This document shows, piece after piece, positions 14,202 through 23,600 of a stretch of 32,071 nt of DNA. The DNA is from a virus: the IMG/VR virus record IMGVR_UViG_3300040806_001117, positions 1-32,071 of that record, one strand, 5' to 3'. Numbering within the stretch: the first letter of the stretch is position 1; every line of letters begins with the position of its first letter. Both the position numbers and the translations under genes were made by a program. The notes under the pieces were generated by a model, which did no database searches, was not told the origin of the DNA, and worked only from the letters and a program-made list of their open reading frames with translations.

Positions 14202-15077
14202 ATGGCAGACAACACTCAATATATCACACAAATTCTAGAAAGTATAGGGTCTGTGTACTCGGGTACAAGTGTATACAGTAACAACGGCGTATTAGGATCG
14301 GAAGACCCGTCATTGAAGACAAAAATGGCAATGTCAACTGGAGAATTTGCACAAAACCCTAATTTAGTAGGATCATTGATTCGCCGTAGATCGTTGCCAC
14401 CTGGTGCTCAGCCTGCTCCGGTAAAGATAACAAGTGCTACTTTTAGTTCATCGTCTTACAACAATACAACTGAAAATTGGAGAGTGCGTTTAAGTTTGCC
14501 AGCTTCTAGTACATTTAGGACTAGTCCGTTGTTAAAGCCGTTAGTTGATACAGACAATAGCATGATATGGCCTACAACTCCTAATATAACACTAAGTCAT
14601 AGTGCAAGTTACAATATGTTAAGTTTATTGCATACAAATTATGCATTTCCGACTTATAAACAATCTCAAGCAGATCCTATTACTGTTTCGGGCTCGTTTC
14701 CTGTTCAAAGTGTGTCTGATGGCCAATATTGGGTTGCAGCGATACATTATTTGCGTAGTATAAGCAAAATGCACTATGGAGAAACTAGTGATAAAGGATC
14801 TCCACCGCCAATGGTAAAGTTAAATGGATATGGTGACTTTGTTTTTAATAATGTTCCTTGTGTTGTTACCAACTTTACTGTTGATTTATCAAACGGTGTT
14901 GATTATATTAGAGTTCCTTTATTAGGAGAATCAGGAAACACAGAAGAATTTACCTATGTTCCTACTGATAGTACCATAAGCGTAACACTTCAACCGATAT
15001 ACAGCAGAGGAAAAGTTAGCGAATTTAGCTTTGACGACTTTGTTAAAGGTAATTTAAGAGATGAAGGATTTATTTAA
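14202..15077 (+). CDS. 48: Baseplate tail-tube cap gp48
   Basis: A 291-residue protein, shorter than T4 gp48 (364), that would form the ring joining the baseplate hub to the tail tube. The recognisable part is C-terminal: WVAAIHYLRSISKMHYGE around 175-192 matches the helix and YFSYGETG turn of gp48, followed by PPMVKLNGYGDFVFNNVPC and a final strand pattern (PTDSTISVTLQPIYSRGKVS) like the LPSTFTLEITMREI end of T4 gp48. The related gp54 (tube initiator) is the main alternative, but gp48 fits better and gp53 follows directly, as expected. The frame extends 10 codons upstream, but the ATG at 14202 has a good AAGGAG and sits after the late box. The stop overlaps the gp53 start (TAATG). Confidence 0.8.
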   Translation: MADNTQYITQILESIGSVYSGTSVYSNNGVLGSEDPSLKTKMAMSTGEFAQNPNLVGSLIRRRSLPPGAQPAPVKITSATFSSSSYNNTTENWRVRLSLPASSTFRTSPLLKPLVDTDNSMIWPTTPNITLSHSASYNMLSLLHTNYAFPTYKQSQADPITVSGSFPVQSVSDGQYWVAAIHYLRSISKMHYGETSDKGSPPPMVKLNGYGDFVFNNVPCVVTNFTVDLSNGVDYIRVPLLGESGNTEEFTYVPTDSTISVTLQPIYSRGKVSEFSFDDFVKGNLRDEGFI

Positions 15078-15379
15078 TGGCACAATATACTAAAACTAGT
15101 CCTTGGTACAAAACAAAAATCAGTGATTCAGGCGAAATGGGTATATTAAATATCAGACCTGTGCCTGCAGAGGACGACGATATCTTATATAAAATAGAAC
15201 CTCAGTACAACCACAGGCCTGATTTGTTAGCGTTTGACTTATATGGTTCTCATAAACTTTGGTGGGTCTTTGCTCAGCGTAATATGAATGTTATATCCGA
15301 TCCGTTATACGATTTTAGACCAGGAGTTGAAATATATTTGCCAAAGGCCAGTAGTTTAAAAAAGGTTTTAGGATTATAA
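15077..15379 (+). CDS. 53: Baseplate wedge protein gp53
   Basis: A 100-residue wedge protein with the hallmark of the family near 46-69: YNHRPDLLAFDLYGSHKLWW followed by VFAQRN. In T4 gp53 (196 residues) a LysM-like domain carries this pattern and holds wedges together around the hub. This version is about half as long and seems to keep only that core, with YFDFRPGVEIYLPK-like strands (here YDFRPGVEIYLPK) at the end. It is coupled to gp48 by a one-base overlap and followed one base later by the next start. Confidence 0.9.
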   Translation: MAQYTKTSPWYKTKISDSGEMGILNIRPVPAEDDDILYKIEPQYNHRPDLLAFDLYGSHKLWWVFAQRNMNVISDPLYDFRPGVEIYLPKASSLKKVLGL

Positions 15380-15380
15380 T

Positions 15381-17663
15381 ATGGCACCACAACCAAACCC
15401 GTTAAGACAATATGCTAGTTTTAACACAATATTTGAATTAGCTGTTCTTACACATGATGAGGAACTGTTTCCGGATGAGACTTATCGTCAAAATCCTCCG
15501 CAGCTTCCTATTTGTCGTAACGGCGGCGGTGCAACTAACGCTGTAACTACTTTTTTTGAAGAACAATTAGGTAAAAAACTAGAATATGTAATAGATAATG
15601 TTGAAATTGAAGGATTGGTAACACCAAACAGTAGAACAAGAACAACAAACGCTACTAGTATAATGTTTCAAGTAACTGAACCTTATAGTATGGGGTTATT
15701 TTTACAAACTTTAAAAATAGCAGCAACACAAGCAGGACATACAAACTATCTAGCAGCACCTTTTTTGTTAATAATTGATTTTGTAGGCTATGACGACAAC
15801 GGAGTTGCAATACAAGCAACCGAAACGTTGCCATTAAGAAGATTTGTTCCTATAAAATTTACAAATATTGAATTTACTGTTAATGAATCTGGAACAGTAT
15901 ATGATGTTCAAGCAATGCCTTGGAATGAACAAGCGTTAACCGATCAAATAGATCAAATAAAAACAGATATAAGCATTACTGGTAACACACTTGTTGAAAT
16001 GTTACAAAATGGTCCAAACAGTTTAACAACTATTATGAATGGACGTTTGCAAGAACGTGTAAATGAAGGACAAAACGCTGAAGCAGACGAAATTGTAATA
16101 ACATTCCCTCAAGATATTTCTAGTGGAGTTACTAGAGACAAATTTTTAGATAGCCAAGATGATGCAGGTTCTACTGTAAGTACTAAGCCAGCGGGATCTA
16201 GTAGCAGCGGCGGCAGCTCTGGCGGTAGCGGACTTTTTGGTGCAGTTGTTGGTGCAGTTGTTGGTGGAGTAATTAATGGTGCATTAAACGGATCATTACA
16301 ATCTAGTGTTAGCGGTATTTTAAATGCATTTAAAAGCGGCGATGTAAATGCAATATATCAAAGTATTACTGGTTTCCTTGGAGTAGAAGCACCTCAAAAT
16401 TTTGAAGGATTTTTGAGTAGTGTTGTTGGAATGGTAATGAATAAAAGTAGCATGGGAGAAAACCTCTCAATTATATCGCAAGACTCAGGCAGCGTTAACG
16501 CTTTAGGTGGAAGTAATTTTATTAGCAGTCATACAGCTGATGGTAGACCTCCAATGGGCAATAGTGGGTTGCAATATGATCAACGAAATAAAGTTTTTAC
16601 AAGAGGTAAAAATGTTGTAAGTACAGATGAACGTGTATTTCAGTATGCAGCAGGTACAAAAATAACAAAAATCATTGAAGAAGTAATTCTTGCAACTGAT
16701 TGGGCAAAAAATGTTGATCAACGTGTTCCAGACGAAAACGGAATGATTGATTGGTTTAGAATTGAAACAAGATGTTTTACTAAACAAAATCCTACACAAA
16801 ATAGTCAAAACGGCTATAAAGCAATGGTATATGAATATCGTGTAGTTTTATTTAAAGTACATCATAGTGTGTTACAAAAGCCAAACGACCCTACAATAGG
16901 GTACAACAGCCTAAGAGAAAAAGCAGCTAAAGAATACAATTATATCTATACAGGTCAAAACGAAGAAGTAAAAAGATTTGACATTAAACTAAACGCAGTA
17001 TTTTTTCAAGCAACTCAAGCAGATACAGGTCAAAATAACATAGATAGACAAACTGGCGGAATTTCAGAGCATACTGTTAAAGAAGATACAGATGCACAAA
17101 CTATAACATCTACAACAGGTACTCAAAGTGCTACAGGTCAGCCGATGATGGTTGAATTGGTAGAAAACAGCACAGTTGTAGGAGGCATGGGCACAGACGC
17201 TAAACGACAAACTGCACTAAGATTCCACGAATTAATTATTAATAGTGATGTTGATTTGGTAACATGTGAATTAGAAATATTAGGAGATCCGTTCTTTATA
17301 TTTGACAGCGGAATGGGTAACTATACTGCACCTATAGAAAGTCTAAACGTAACTCAAGACGGTACAATGGAATATCAACGAAGTCAAGTCGATATTCTTT
17401 TAAATTTTAGAACACCGATAGATTATAATGATGAAACAGGAACAATGACATTCCCTGAAGATACTATTCCTGTTGATGCGTTTAGTGGATTGTACTATGT
17501 AACATCTCTCACTAATTCAATTAACTCGGGCGAGTTTACACAAAGATTAAAATTGATAAGACGTAGAAACCAAGAACAAGATACTAACACAGCTGGCAGC
17601 GACGATTTAGCAATTAATGTTACAACTGCTTCGCCTTCACAACAAAGTCATACAGCATTTTAA
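15381..17663 (+). CDS. Large baseplate hub protein, gp27-like candidate
   Basis: A 760-residue structural protein between gp53 and gp5. The N-terminal part (about 60-200) has alternating strands with the features of a tube/hub domain: EYVIDNVEIEGLV, IMFQVTEPYSMGLFLQTLKI, PFLLIIDFVGYD, FVPIKFTNIEFTVNESGTVY. The C-terminus ends with FSGLYYVTSLTNSINSGEFTQ then RLKLIRRR, a pattern shared by many gp27/gpD-type hub proteins. Since gp5, which sits on gp27 in T4, is next, a gp27 role is the best inference, though it is nearly twice the length of T4 gp27 (391). The middle holds a Ser/Gly-rich linker (about 272-284) and a glycine-zipper-like hydrophobic stretch (G287, G291, G295) before a helical insert to about 345. 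The name is not certain. Confidence 0.7.
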   Translation: MAPQPNPLRQYASFNTIFELAVLTHDEELFPDETYRQNPPQLPICRNGGGATNAVTTFFEEQLGKKLEYVIDNVEIEGLVTPNSRTRTTNATSIMFQVTEPYSMGLFLQTLKIAATQAGHTNYLAAPFLLIIDFVGYDDNGVAIQATETLPLRRFVPIKFTNIEFTVNESGTVYDVQAMPWNEQALTDQIDQIKTDISITGNTLVEMLQNGPNSLTTIMNGRLQERVNEGQNAEADEIVITFPQDISSGVTRDKFLDSQDDAGSTVSTKPAGSSSSGGSSGGSGLFGAVVGAVVGGVINGALNGSLQSSVSGILNAFKSGDVNAIYQSITGFLGVEAPQNFEGFLSSVVGMVMNKSSMGENLSIISQDSGSVNALGGSNFISSHTADGRPPMGNSGLQYDQRNKVFTRGKNVVSTDERVFQYAAGTKITKIIEEVILATDWAKNVDQRVPDENGMIDWFRIETRCFTKQNPTQNSQNGYKAMVYEYRVVLFKVHHSVLQKPNDPTIGYNSLREKAAKEYNYIYTGQNEEVKRFDIKLNAVFFQATQADTGQNNIDRQTGGISEHTVKEDTDAQTITSTTGTQSATGQPMMVELVENSTVVGGMGTDAKRQTALRFHELIINSDVDLVTCELEILGDPFFIFDSGMGNYTAPIESLNVTQDGTMEYQRSQVDILLNFRTPIDYNDETGTMTFPEDTIPVDAFSGLYYVTSLTNSINSGEFTQRLKLIRRRNQEQDTNTAGSDDLAINVTTASPSQQSHTAF

Positions 17664-17674
17664 TGGAGATTTAA

Positions 17675-19150
17675 ATGGCAGAAAATAACCCAAAGGCAGA
17701 ATTAACAAGATCAGCAGACTCTGGAGAAACTCCAAAGAAAGCTGGCCCGTATATTGCTAGAGTTATTGAACATTTAGATAGCTTGTATCTTGGTGGATTA
17801 AAAGTTCAGTTGTTAAAAACTGGAGAAGCTGGTAATATTGGCGAGACATTAGGACAAACTATTGAAGTTTTTTATGCTAGTCCGTTTTACGGATTAACAA
17901 ACAGTCAAAATGGTCCAGGAAAAAATGATGATTTTGCAAATACACAAAAAAGTTACGGATGGTGGGCAGTACCACCTGATCCTGGCAGTTTAGTTCTTGT
18001 AACCTTTGTAGAAGGCAACCAAGATTATGGATATTGGTTTGCTTGTATTCCTCAAAGAGGCATGACATACATGCTTCCTGCAGGTGATCCAGCAACTGAA
18101 CAGACTTCGGGTAAAATTCCAAATGGTTATGCTGGTAAACCCTTGCCAACAGGTGAATACAACAAAGCAATTACTAAACCAGCTGCTAACAATGTTATAA
18201 AATACAAAAGACCGGTAAACGAAGAACTAGTTGAAAAACTAATTGAGCAAGGATTAGTTGAAGATCAAGTGCGTGGCATTACAACAACTAGTGCTCAACG
18301 TGAAACACCTAGTGCAGTTGTAGGTTTTAGCAGTCCTGGACCACTAGATAAACGTGGAGGCAAACCTACTGCACCGGTTGGTGTTAAAGAATCCAAAGCA
18401 AATATACCAGTTAGTAGACTAGGTAGTAGCAGTATTTTTATCGATGACGGTGATGACAAACAAATACGTAAAGGATCACCAAAAGATACTGAATACAAAT
18501 ACATGAATAAAGAAGCAAGCGAACAAGGCGGCGATGTAACTATTCCAGCAAACGAAATGATTCGTTTAAAAACACGCACAGGTGCTCAAATATTAATGCA
18601 CACAAGCGAAGATTTAATTTATATCAATAATAGTCGCGGTACTTGTTGGATAGAAATGAGTAGTAATGGTAAACTTGATGTATATGCACAAGATAGTATC
18701 AGTTTTCACACAGAAACAGACATGAATTTTACAGCAGATAGAGACATTAACTTTGAAGCTGGTAGAAATATCAATATGATTGTCAATGAAAATATATTTC
18801 AAAGTGCAGCAGGTAATTTAGAAGTCAAAGTTGGTGCTAATGGCAATATTACAGCTGGTGCAGAAATCAATACAAAAAGCGGTGCAGACACCAAAATTAC
18901 TGCTGGTGGCACAGCATGGATTGATGGTGGTCCAGATGTACAACTTAATGGCGGCGGCAGTGCAGCAGAAGCAGTTAAAGCTAAATTTCCATTCCGTGTT
19001 CCTCAACACGAGCCGTGGGATGGTCATGAAAACTGGAACCCATCGGAAACTGTACCAGACAAAACTGAAGCAGTTGCAGATGCAAGCAAAGATATTCACT
19101 ATGAAGATAGAAAAGTTCAGACAGATAGAACGCCTATGAATGAACTATAA
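17675..19150 (+). CDS. 5: Baseplate hub/spike protein gp5 without lysozyme domain
   Basis: Central spike protein of the baseplate. Residues about 22-175 form the OB-fold region (GPYIARVIEHLDSLYLGGLK, YGWWAVPPDPGSLVLVTFVE, YGYWFACIPQ), followed by a Pro/Lys-rich linker of about 120 residues. From about 290 (NEMIRLKTRTGAQILMHTSE) the chain turns into octad-like repeats typical of the triple beta-helix (FHTETDMNFTADRDINFEAG, then NINMIVNENIF and GNITAGAEINTKSGAD). T4 gp5 has 575 residues with a lysozyme between OB fold and helix. Here 491 residues leave no room for it and no lysozyme motif is visible, as is common in marine relatives. ATG at 17675 with TGGAGA; 11 bases after the hub gene. Confidence 0.9.
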   Translation: MAENNPKAELTRSADSGETPKKAGPYIARVIEHLDSLYLGGLKVQLLKTGEAGNIGETLGQTIEVFYASPFYGLTNSQNGPGKNDDFANTQKSYGWWAVPPDPGSLVLVTFVEGNQDYGYWFACIPQRGMTYMLPAGDPATEQTSGKIPNGYAGKPLPTGEYNKAITKPAANNVIKYKRPVNEELVEKLIEQGLVEDQVRGITTTSAQRETPSAVVGFSSPGPLDKRGGKPTAPVGVKESKANIPVSRLGSSSIFIDDGDDKQIRKGSPKDTEYKYMNKEASEQGGDVTIPANEMIRLKTRTGAQILMHTSEDLIYINNSRGTCWIEMSSNGKLDVYAQDSISFHTETDMNFTADRDINFEAGRNINMIVNENIFQSAAGNLEVKVGANGNITAGAEINTKSGADTKITAGGTAWIDGGPDVQLNGGGSAAEAVKAKFPFRVPQHEPWDGHENWNPSETVPDKTEAVADASKDIHYEDRKVQTDRTPMNEL

Positions 19151-19153
19151 ATA
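19146..19153 (+). promoter_or_regulatory. Perfect late promoter box TATAAATA
   Basis: All eight bases of the T4 late consensus occur here, overlapping the last codon and TAA stop of gp5. The next ATG is at 19175, after GAGGGAG. A start near 19159 would give a leader of about 16 bases. Confidence 0.65.
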
Positions 19154-19174
19154 TTATAGTAAGAGGGAGTAATT

Positions 19175-20185
19175 ATGGCAGATACATGGCCGGTAAACGA
19201 TGGCGGAGTTGGCACACAAAGTAGTACTGAAATTGGCTACGGTCAAGGCCAAGTAGATCCGCGACTAGCTAGTGCAGCAGGAATAGGTCCGTCATTAGCC
19301 GGAAGTCCAAGTAGTACACAAGCACCTAGTAGTCAGACCGAAGCAGCAAGCGAAACACCCCCGCCGGAAACATTTGCAGGACTTACACCGGGATTAGAAT
19401 TTCTTGCACCGAGAACTGCTATTCAAAGTTTAACAGGAGAAGGTGTACTTTTAAACCCAGATTCGTTTTTGCAAGGGTTGCAAGGCAGTCTTAGTTCGAT
19501 ACTCGGCGGTGCATTAAACAATCTTCTTTCCGGGTTACCGCCTGTGATGCAAGACTTTTTAAATGCAACAGGAATAACCGGTGCGTTAAGTGGAATGGTA
19601 GAGCAATTAAGTGCAGGATTAAGTCAAGCACTTGGGTCTATATCACAAGGATTATCAAATGCAGTAGGACATATTGCAGGCGAATTAGGTAATGCTTTAA
19701 CAAGCATTCCTGGAGTTGGACCTGTAATTGAAGAATTAGGCAATGCTGCTAGTGGAATAGTTTCTAGCTTGCAAGAAGGATTTAATTCATTAACACCTGA
19801 ATTACAAGCAATTGCATCTGATGCAGTTGGTGCAGTTGGTGCAAGTGTGTTAAGATCTCCTAATTTAGCATCTACTATATCAGCAGCAACTTCAGGACAA
19901 ATTTTAGGACAAATGCGTTTTGCTGAAAATCCTGCAGATGGTTTTAACAGACTAGCAAGTGCTGCAAGAGGTGCAGACGAATCGTTCTTCCCACAAACAG
20001 GTAATCCTGTATTTGCAGATTTAGCAGCTAGAGCAATAACAGCTGAACGAGAATTTCAAAGAGTATTACAACAAGATGGCGATAGATTTGCTTTTGCCTT
20101 AAACCCACAACGAGCAGAAACTGCCTTAGCAGAAGCATCAAGTAACATCCGCAGAGTTAGCGGCGGTGCTATACAAATAGGGTAA
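19175..20185 (+). CDS. Putative baseplate or tail structural protein, unknown (336 aa)
   Basis: I do not recognise this 336-residue protein. Residues 1-60 are Gly/Ser/Thr/Pro/Gln-rich and likely disordered. Residues about 90-210 form amphipathic, Gly/Ala/Leu-rich helices (SLSSILGGALNNLLSGLPP, ITGALSGMVEQLSAGLSQAL, HIAGELGNALTSIPGVGPV). The last third is more polar and helical, ending SNIRRVSGGAIQIG. Its place between gp5 and gp25, its strong ribosome site and the perfect late box in front all point to a virion component, perhaps one filling or capping the hub. It could also be a hub-assembly factor or part of a tape-measure complex. Its stop is 7 bases before gp25. Confidence 0.7.
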   Translation: MADTWPVNDGGVGTQSSTEIGYGQGQVDPRLASAAGIGPSLAGSPSSTQAPSSQTEAASETPPPETFAGLTPGLEFLAPRTAIQSLTGEGVLLNPDSFLQGLQGSLSSILGGALNNLLSGLPPVMQDFLNATGITGALSGMVEQLSAGLSQALGSISQGLSNAVGHIAGELGNALTSIPGVGPVIEELGNAASGIVSSLQEGFNSLTPELQAIASDAVGAVGASVLRSPNLASTISAATSGQILGQMRFAENPADGFNRLASAARGADESFFPQTGNPVFADLAARAITAEREFQRVLQQDGDRFAFALNPQRAETALAEASSNIRRVSGGAIQIG

Positions 20186-20188
20186 ATA
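20182..20188 (+). promoter_or_regulatory. Possible late box GTAAATA before gp25
   Basis: GGGTAAATACAG contains the TAA stop of the 336-aa gene and lies only 5-11 bases before the gp25 ATG. The distance is too short for a usual leader, so use as a promoter for gp25 is doubtful. It also takes the place where a ribosome site would be. Confidence 0.25.
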
Positions 20189-20192
20189 CAGT

Positions 20193-20627
20193 ATGGCAGA
20201 ACAACAACTATATAAAAATATAACCATAGACACACCAACAGTAGATAGTCCTGTACGCTCAAAGGCATACAGAGGATTGAGCACGGTTAATCCTTCTGTT
20301 AAAAACTTTAAATTATACGATTTAGCATTAATTAAACAGGACATTGTTAACCATTTTCATATACGTCAAGGTGAAAAACTTAGCGATCCTACATTTGGTA
20401 CAATAATTTGGGATATTTTATATGAGCCGTTGACCAGTGAAATTAAAGAAGCAATTATTAAAAATGTTACCACTATTGTAAACTATGACCCTCGTGTAAA
20501 CGTACAAAAAGTTGAAGTTTCTGAGTACGAAAGTGGCATAGAAATTAAGTGTCAATTGTCCTATTTGCCTTATAATATTAGCGAAACTGTGCAGCTAAAA
20601 TTTGACCAAGCAAACGGTCTACTTTAA
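20193..20627 (+). CDS. 25: Baseplate wedge protein gp25
   Basis: A 144-residue protein, close to T4 gp25 (132), member of the gp25/TssE family that forms the inner wedge and starts the sheath. The family signature is seen in order: LYDLALIKQDIVNHFHIRQG followed by EKLSDPTFGT, where the conserved Gly-Glu and Phe-Gly lie, then LYEPLTSEIKEAI and ENYDPRV-like (here NYDPRVNVQKVEV). The final strand pair ISETVQLKFD is typical. No clear Shine-Dalgarno sequence precedes its ATG; a GTAAATACAGT stretch does. gp6 follows after 52 bases, the usual partner order. Confidence 0.95.
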   Translation: MAEQQLYKNITIDTPTVDSPVRSKAYRGLSTVNPSVKNFKLYDLALIKQDIVNHFHIRQGEKLSDPTFGTIIWDILYEPLTSEIKEAIIKNVTTIVNYDPRVNVQKVEVSEYESGIEIKCQLSYLPYNISETVQLKFDQANGLL

Positions 20628-20649
20628 TGTACGCACTTTTTGAATCCAG

Positions 20650-20656
20650 ATAAATA
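20650..20656 (+). promoter_or_regulatory. Probable late promoter box ATAAATA for gp6
   Basis: AGATAAATATC lies 24-30 bases before the gp6 ATG and upstream of its AAGGAA site, in the 52-base gap after gp25. Seven bases match the late consensus. Confidence 0.55.
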
Positions 20657-20679
20657 TCATATAAAGCAAGGAATACGAC

Positions 20680-23600
20680 ATGTCAAGCACTGAGCGTCAA
20701 AACAGACTTCTTCTGGCAGAAGATTGGAAAAGAATTTATCAAAGTTTCAAGTATGCAGACTTTGAAAGTTATGACTTCGACAACCTACGTCGAGTAATGA
20801 TTAATTATATACGTCAAAATTATCCTGAGGATTTCAACGATTATATTGAAAGCTCAGAATATCTTGCACTTATCGATCTTATTGCATTTTTAGGTCAAAA
20901 CCTTGCTTTCCGTACTGACCTAAATGCTCGTGAAAACTATATCGAAACTGCTGACCGTAGAGAAAGTGTTCTTAGACTAGCACGTTTAATCAGTTACAAT
21001 CCTAAAAGAAACCAAGCAGCAAACGGTCTTTTAAAAATTGAAAGTGTTAGCACTACAGAAGATGTGTTTGATAGTAATGGTGTTAATTTAAGTGGACAAA
21101 CAGTTTTATGGAACGATGGTTCAAATGCTGATTGGTATGAGCAATTTATTAAAATTATAAATGCTGCATTGCCAACAACTAATACATTTGGTCGTCCAGT
21201 TAAAAAAGAAACTATTAATAGTGTGCTAACTGAGCAATATAGATTTAATGCAAATAGTACAAAAATACCGTTATACAGTTTTACAAAAAATATTGATAGT
21301 AACAGTGTTAGATTTGAAATTACAAGTACTAATTTTGAAAATAATACAATATATGAAGAAGAGCCGTTTCCAGGAAATAAACTAGCGTTCTTGTACAGAG
21401 ATGATGGGCAAGGTGCTGGATCGAATAACAGTGGATTTTTCTGTCATTTCCGCCAAGGCTCTATGCAAAACAACATATTTGCAATCAACAACCCGACTCC
21501 AAATACAGTAGTAAATGTTGATACTACAAAAATTAATAATAGCGATGTATGGTTATATAAACTTGATAGTAACAATTTAGAAAGTGAGTTGTGGACTAAG
21601 GTTGATAGCATTGAAGGCAACAATATCATTTACAACAGCATTAACAAAAACATTAGAACTATTTACAGTGTTCTTAGCCGCGTAGATGATAAAATTAGCC
21701 TAATTTTCAGTGATGGCGTTTTTGGTGAATTGCCAAAAGGTTCATATAAACTTTACTATAGAACCAGTCTTAACAAGCAATTAAAAATACTACCAAGTGA
21801 TTTAACAAATATCAACCTGCAAATTCCTTACATTAGTAAAGCAGGTAGAGAAGAAACACTTAACTTGTATTTAGAATTAAAATACACTGTAACAAACGGT
21901 ACAACTAGCGAAGAAACAGCAAGCATTAAAGCAAATGCTCCTAGTACTTACTATACACAAAACCGTTTAATTACAGGTGAAGATTATAACGTTGGTATTT
22001 CGAGTGTAAGTCAAGAAATTATTAAAACAAAAGCAGTTAACAGAACTAGCAGTGGTATTAGTAGATATTTTGATTTACGTGATGCATCAGGAAAATACAC
22101 AAACACATTAATGTTTGGAAACGACGGTGTTATCTACAAAGAAACATTAAATGATTATACTGGATTTGAATTCACAACAAGAACTGACATTGAAGCAGTT
22201 ATAAGAAATCAAGTTGAACCTATATTAAAAACTGATAAAATTAAAAATTATTACTTTAGAAACTTCCCTAGAACAGAAGCAGTTTCTGAGTTAAACTTGA
22301 CTTGGGTAAATGTTACTACAGATACAAATAGAAGCACAGGTTATTTTGTAGATGAAAACAATTTTAAAGCAAGTGTAAGTTCTTATACACAGAGTATTTT
22401 GCGTTTTATTGAACCAAATGCACTATTAAAATTTGAAGCACCTACAGGCTACTTTTTTAGAGGAAATAGAATTGTTGCAGGAACGCCAACTGAAGTTGGT
22501 GACTTAACTTATCGTTGGGTTAAAGTAATAAGCATTGTTGAAAACGGAACAGTTGTTGATAATGATACAGGATTAGGTCCAATTGTATTCAACGATATTA
22601 TTCCGTCTACAGATTTAGTTAAAGCAACTCTTAAACAAATTATTCCTGTATTAGCAACAAGTATTTCTACTGATGTAACTCGTCAAGTAGTAGATCAGAT
22701 ATTTGCTTACAAAACTTTTGGTTTACGTTACGATACAGAAACAAGAACTTGGAGAGTTATTACAAACACAAACTTGAATTCAATATCTCCATTTAGTTTA
22801 GGTAAAACAGGTGATAACACAAATCAGCAACTTGATGCTAGTTGGTTATTATTGTTTGAAACAGATGGCGAAAAATACACAGTTACATCTAGAGGATCAA
22901 GATACATTTACGAAAGTGAAGAGCGTATAAGATTTTACTTTGATGGCAATAACAAAATCTATGACAGTAAAACAGGAAAAGTTATCAAAGATAAAATTAC
23001 TCTTTTGAGTAACAACAATCAACCTGATAGTTTAAGTAGTTTTACTAATAGTTTTGTATGGGAAATTAAAAACGAGTTCAAAAACAGTGCAGGATATGTT
23101 GATAGTCAAAAAGTAGAAATTGGTTTTTACGACAGCGACAACGATGGTGTTATTGACGATCCTGATATTTTTGATCATTTTGTTGCTCCAACAGTAAATC
23201 CGTTAACCAAATATATTTTCCAAAAGAAAGCAACAATAAACAAGACAGAAACATACAACTATGTTGATGCTGTTGCAGAAAATATAACAGTGGTTAGAAG
23301 TGAAGCATCGATTGGTGCATTTAGTCAATATGATAATGGTGCTGTTTTTTATCTTGTAGAAAAAGATATTTTTAAAGTATTAAACACTGCAACTAATACG
23401 CTGGCACAAACAGCCAATTACCAAGCGTTTGTTGGGCGTAGCGGAATTAAATTTGAATATTTACATGCTGCTGATGATACAATGAGAATTGATCCAAGTA
23501 GTAGCAATATCATGGATGTATATCTGTTAACAAGAACATACGATAATGATTATAGAGATTGGATTTCTGGTAAAACAACAACTAAACCTCTTCCTCCTAG

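Noticed and set aside
14129-14215. Earlier start for gp55 upstream of 14128
   Set aside because: The extension would run through its own promoter; the ATG at 14128 has AGGAG and matches the T4 N-terminus.
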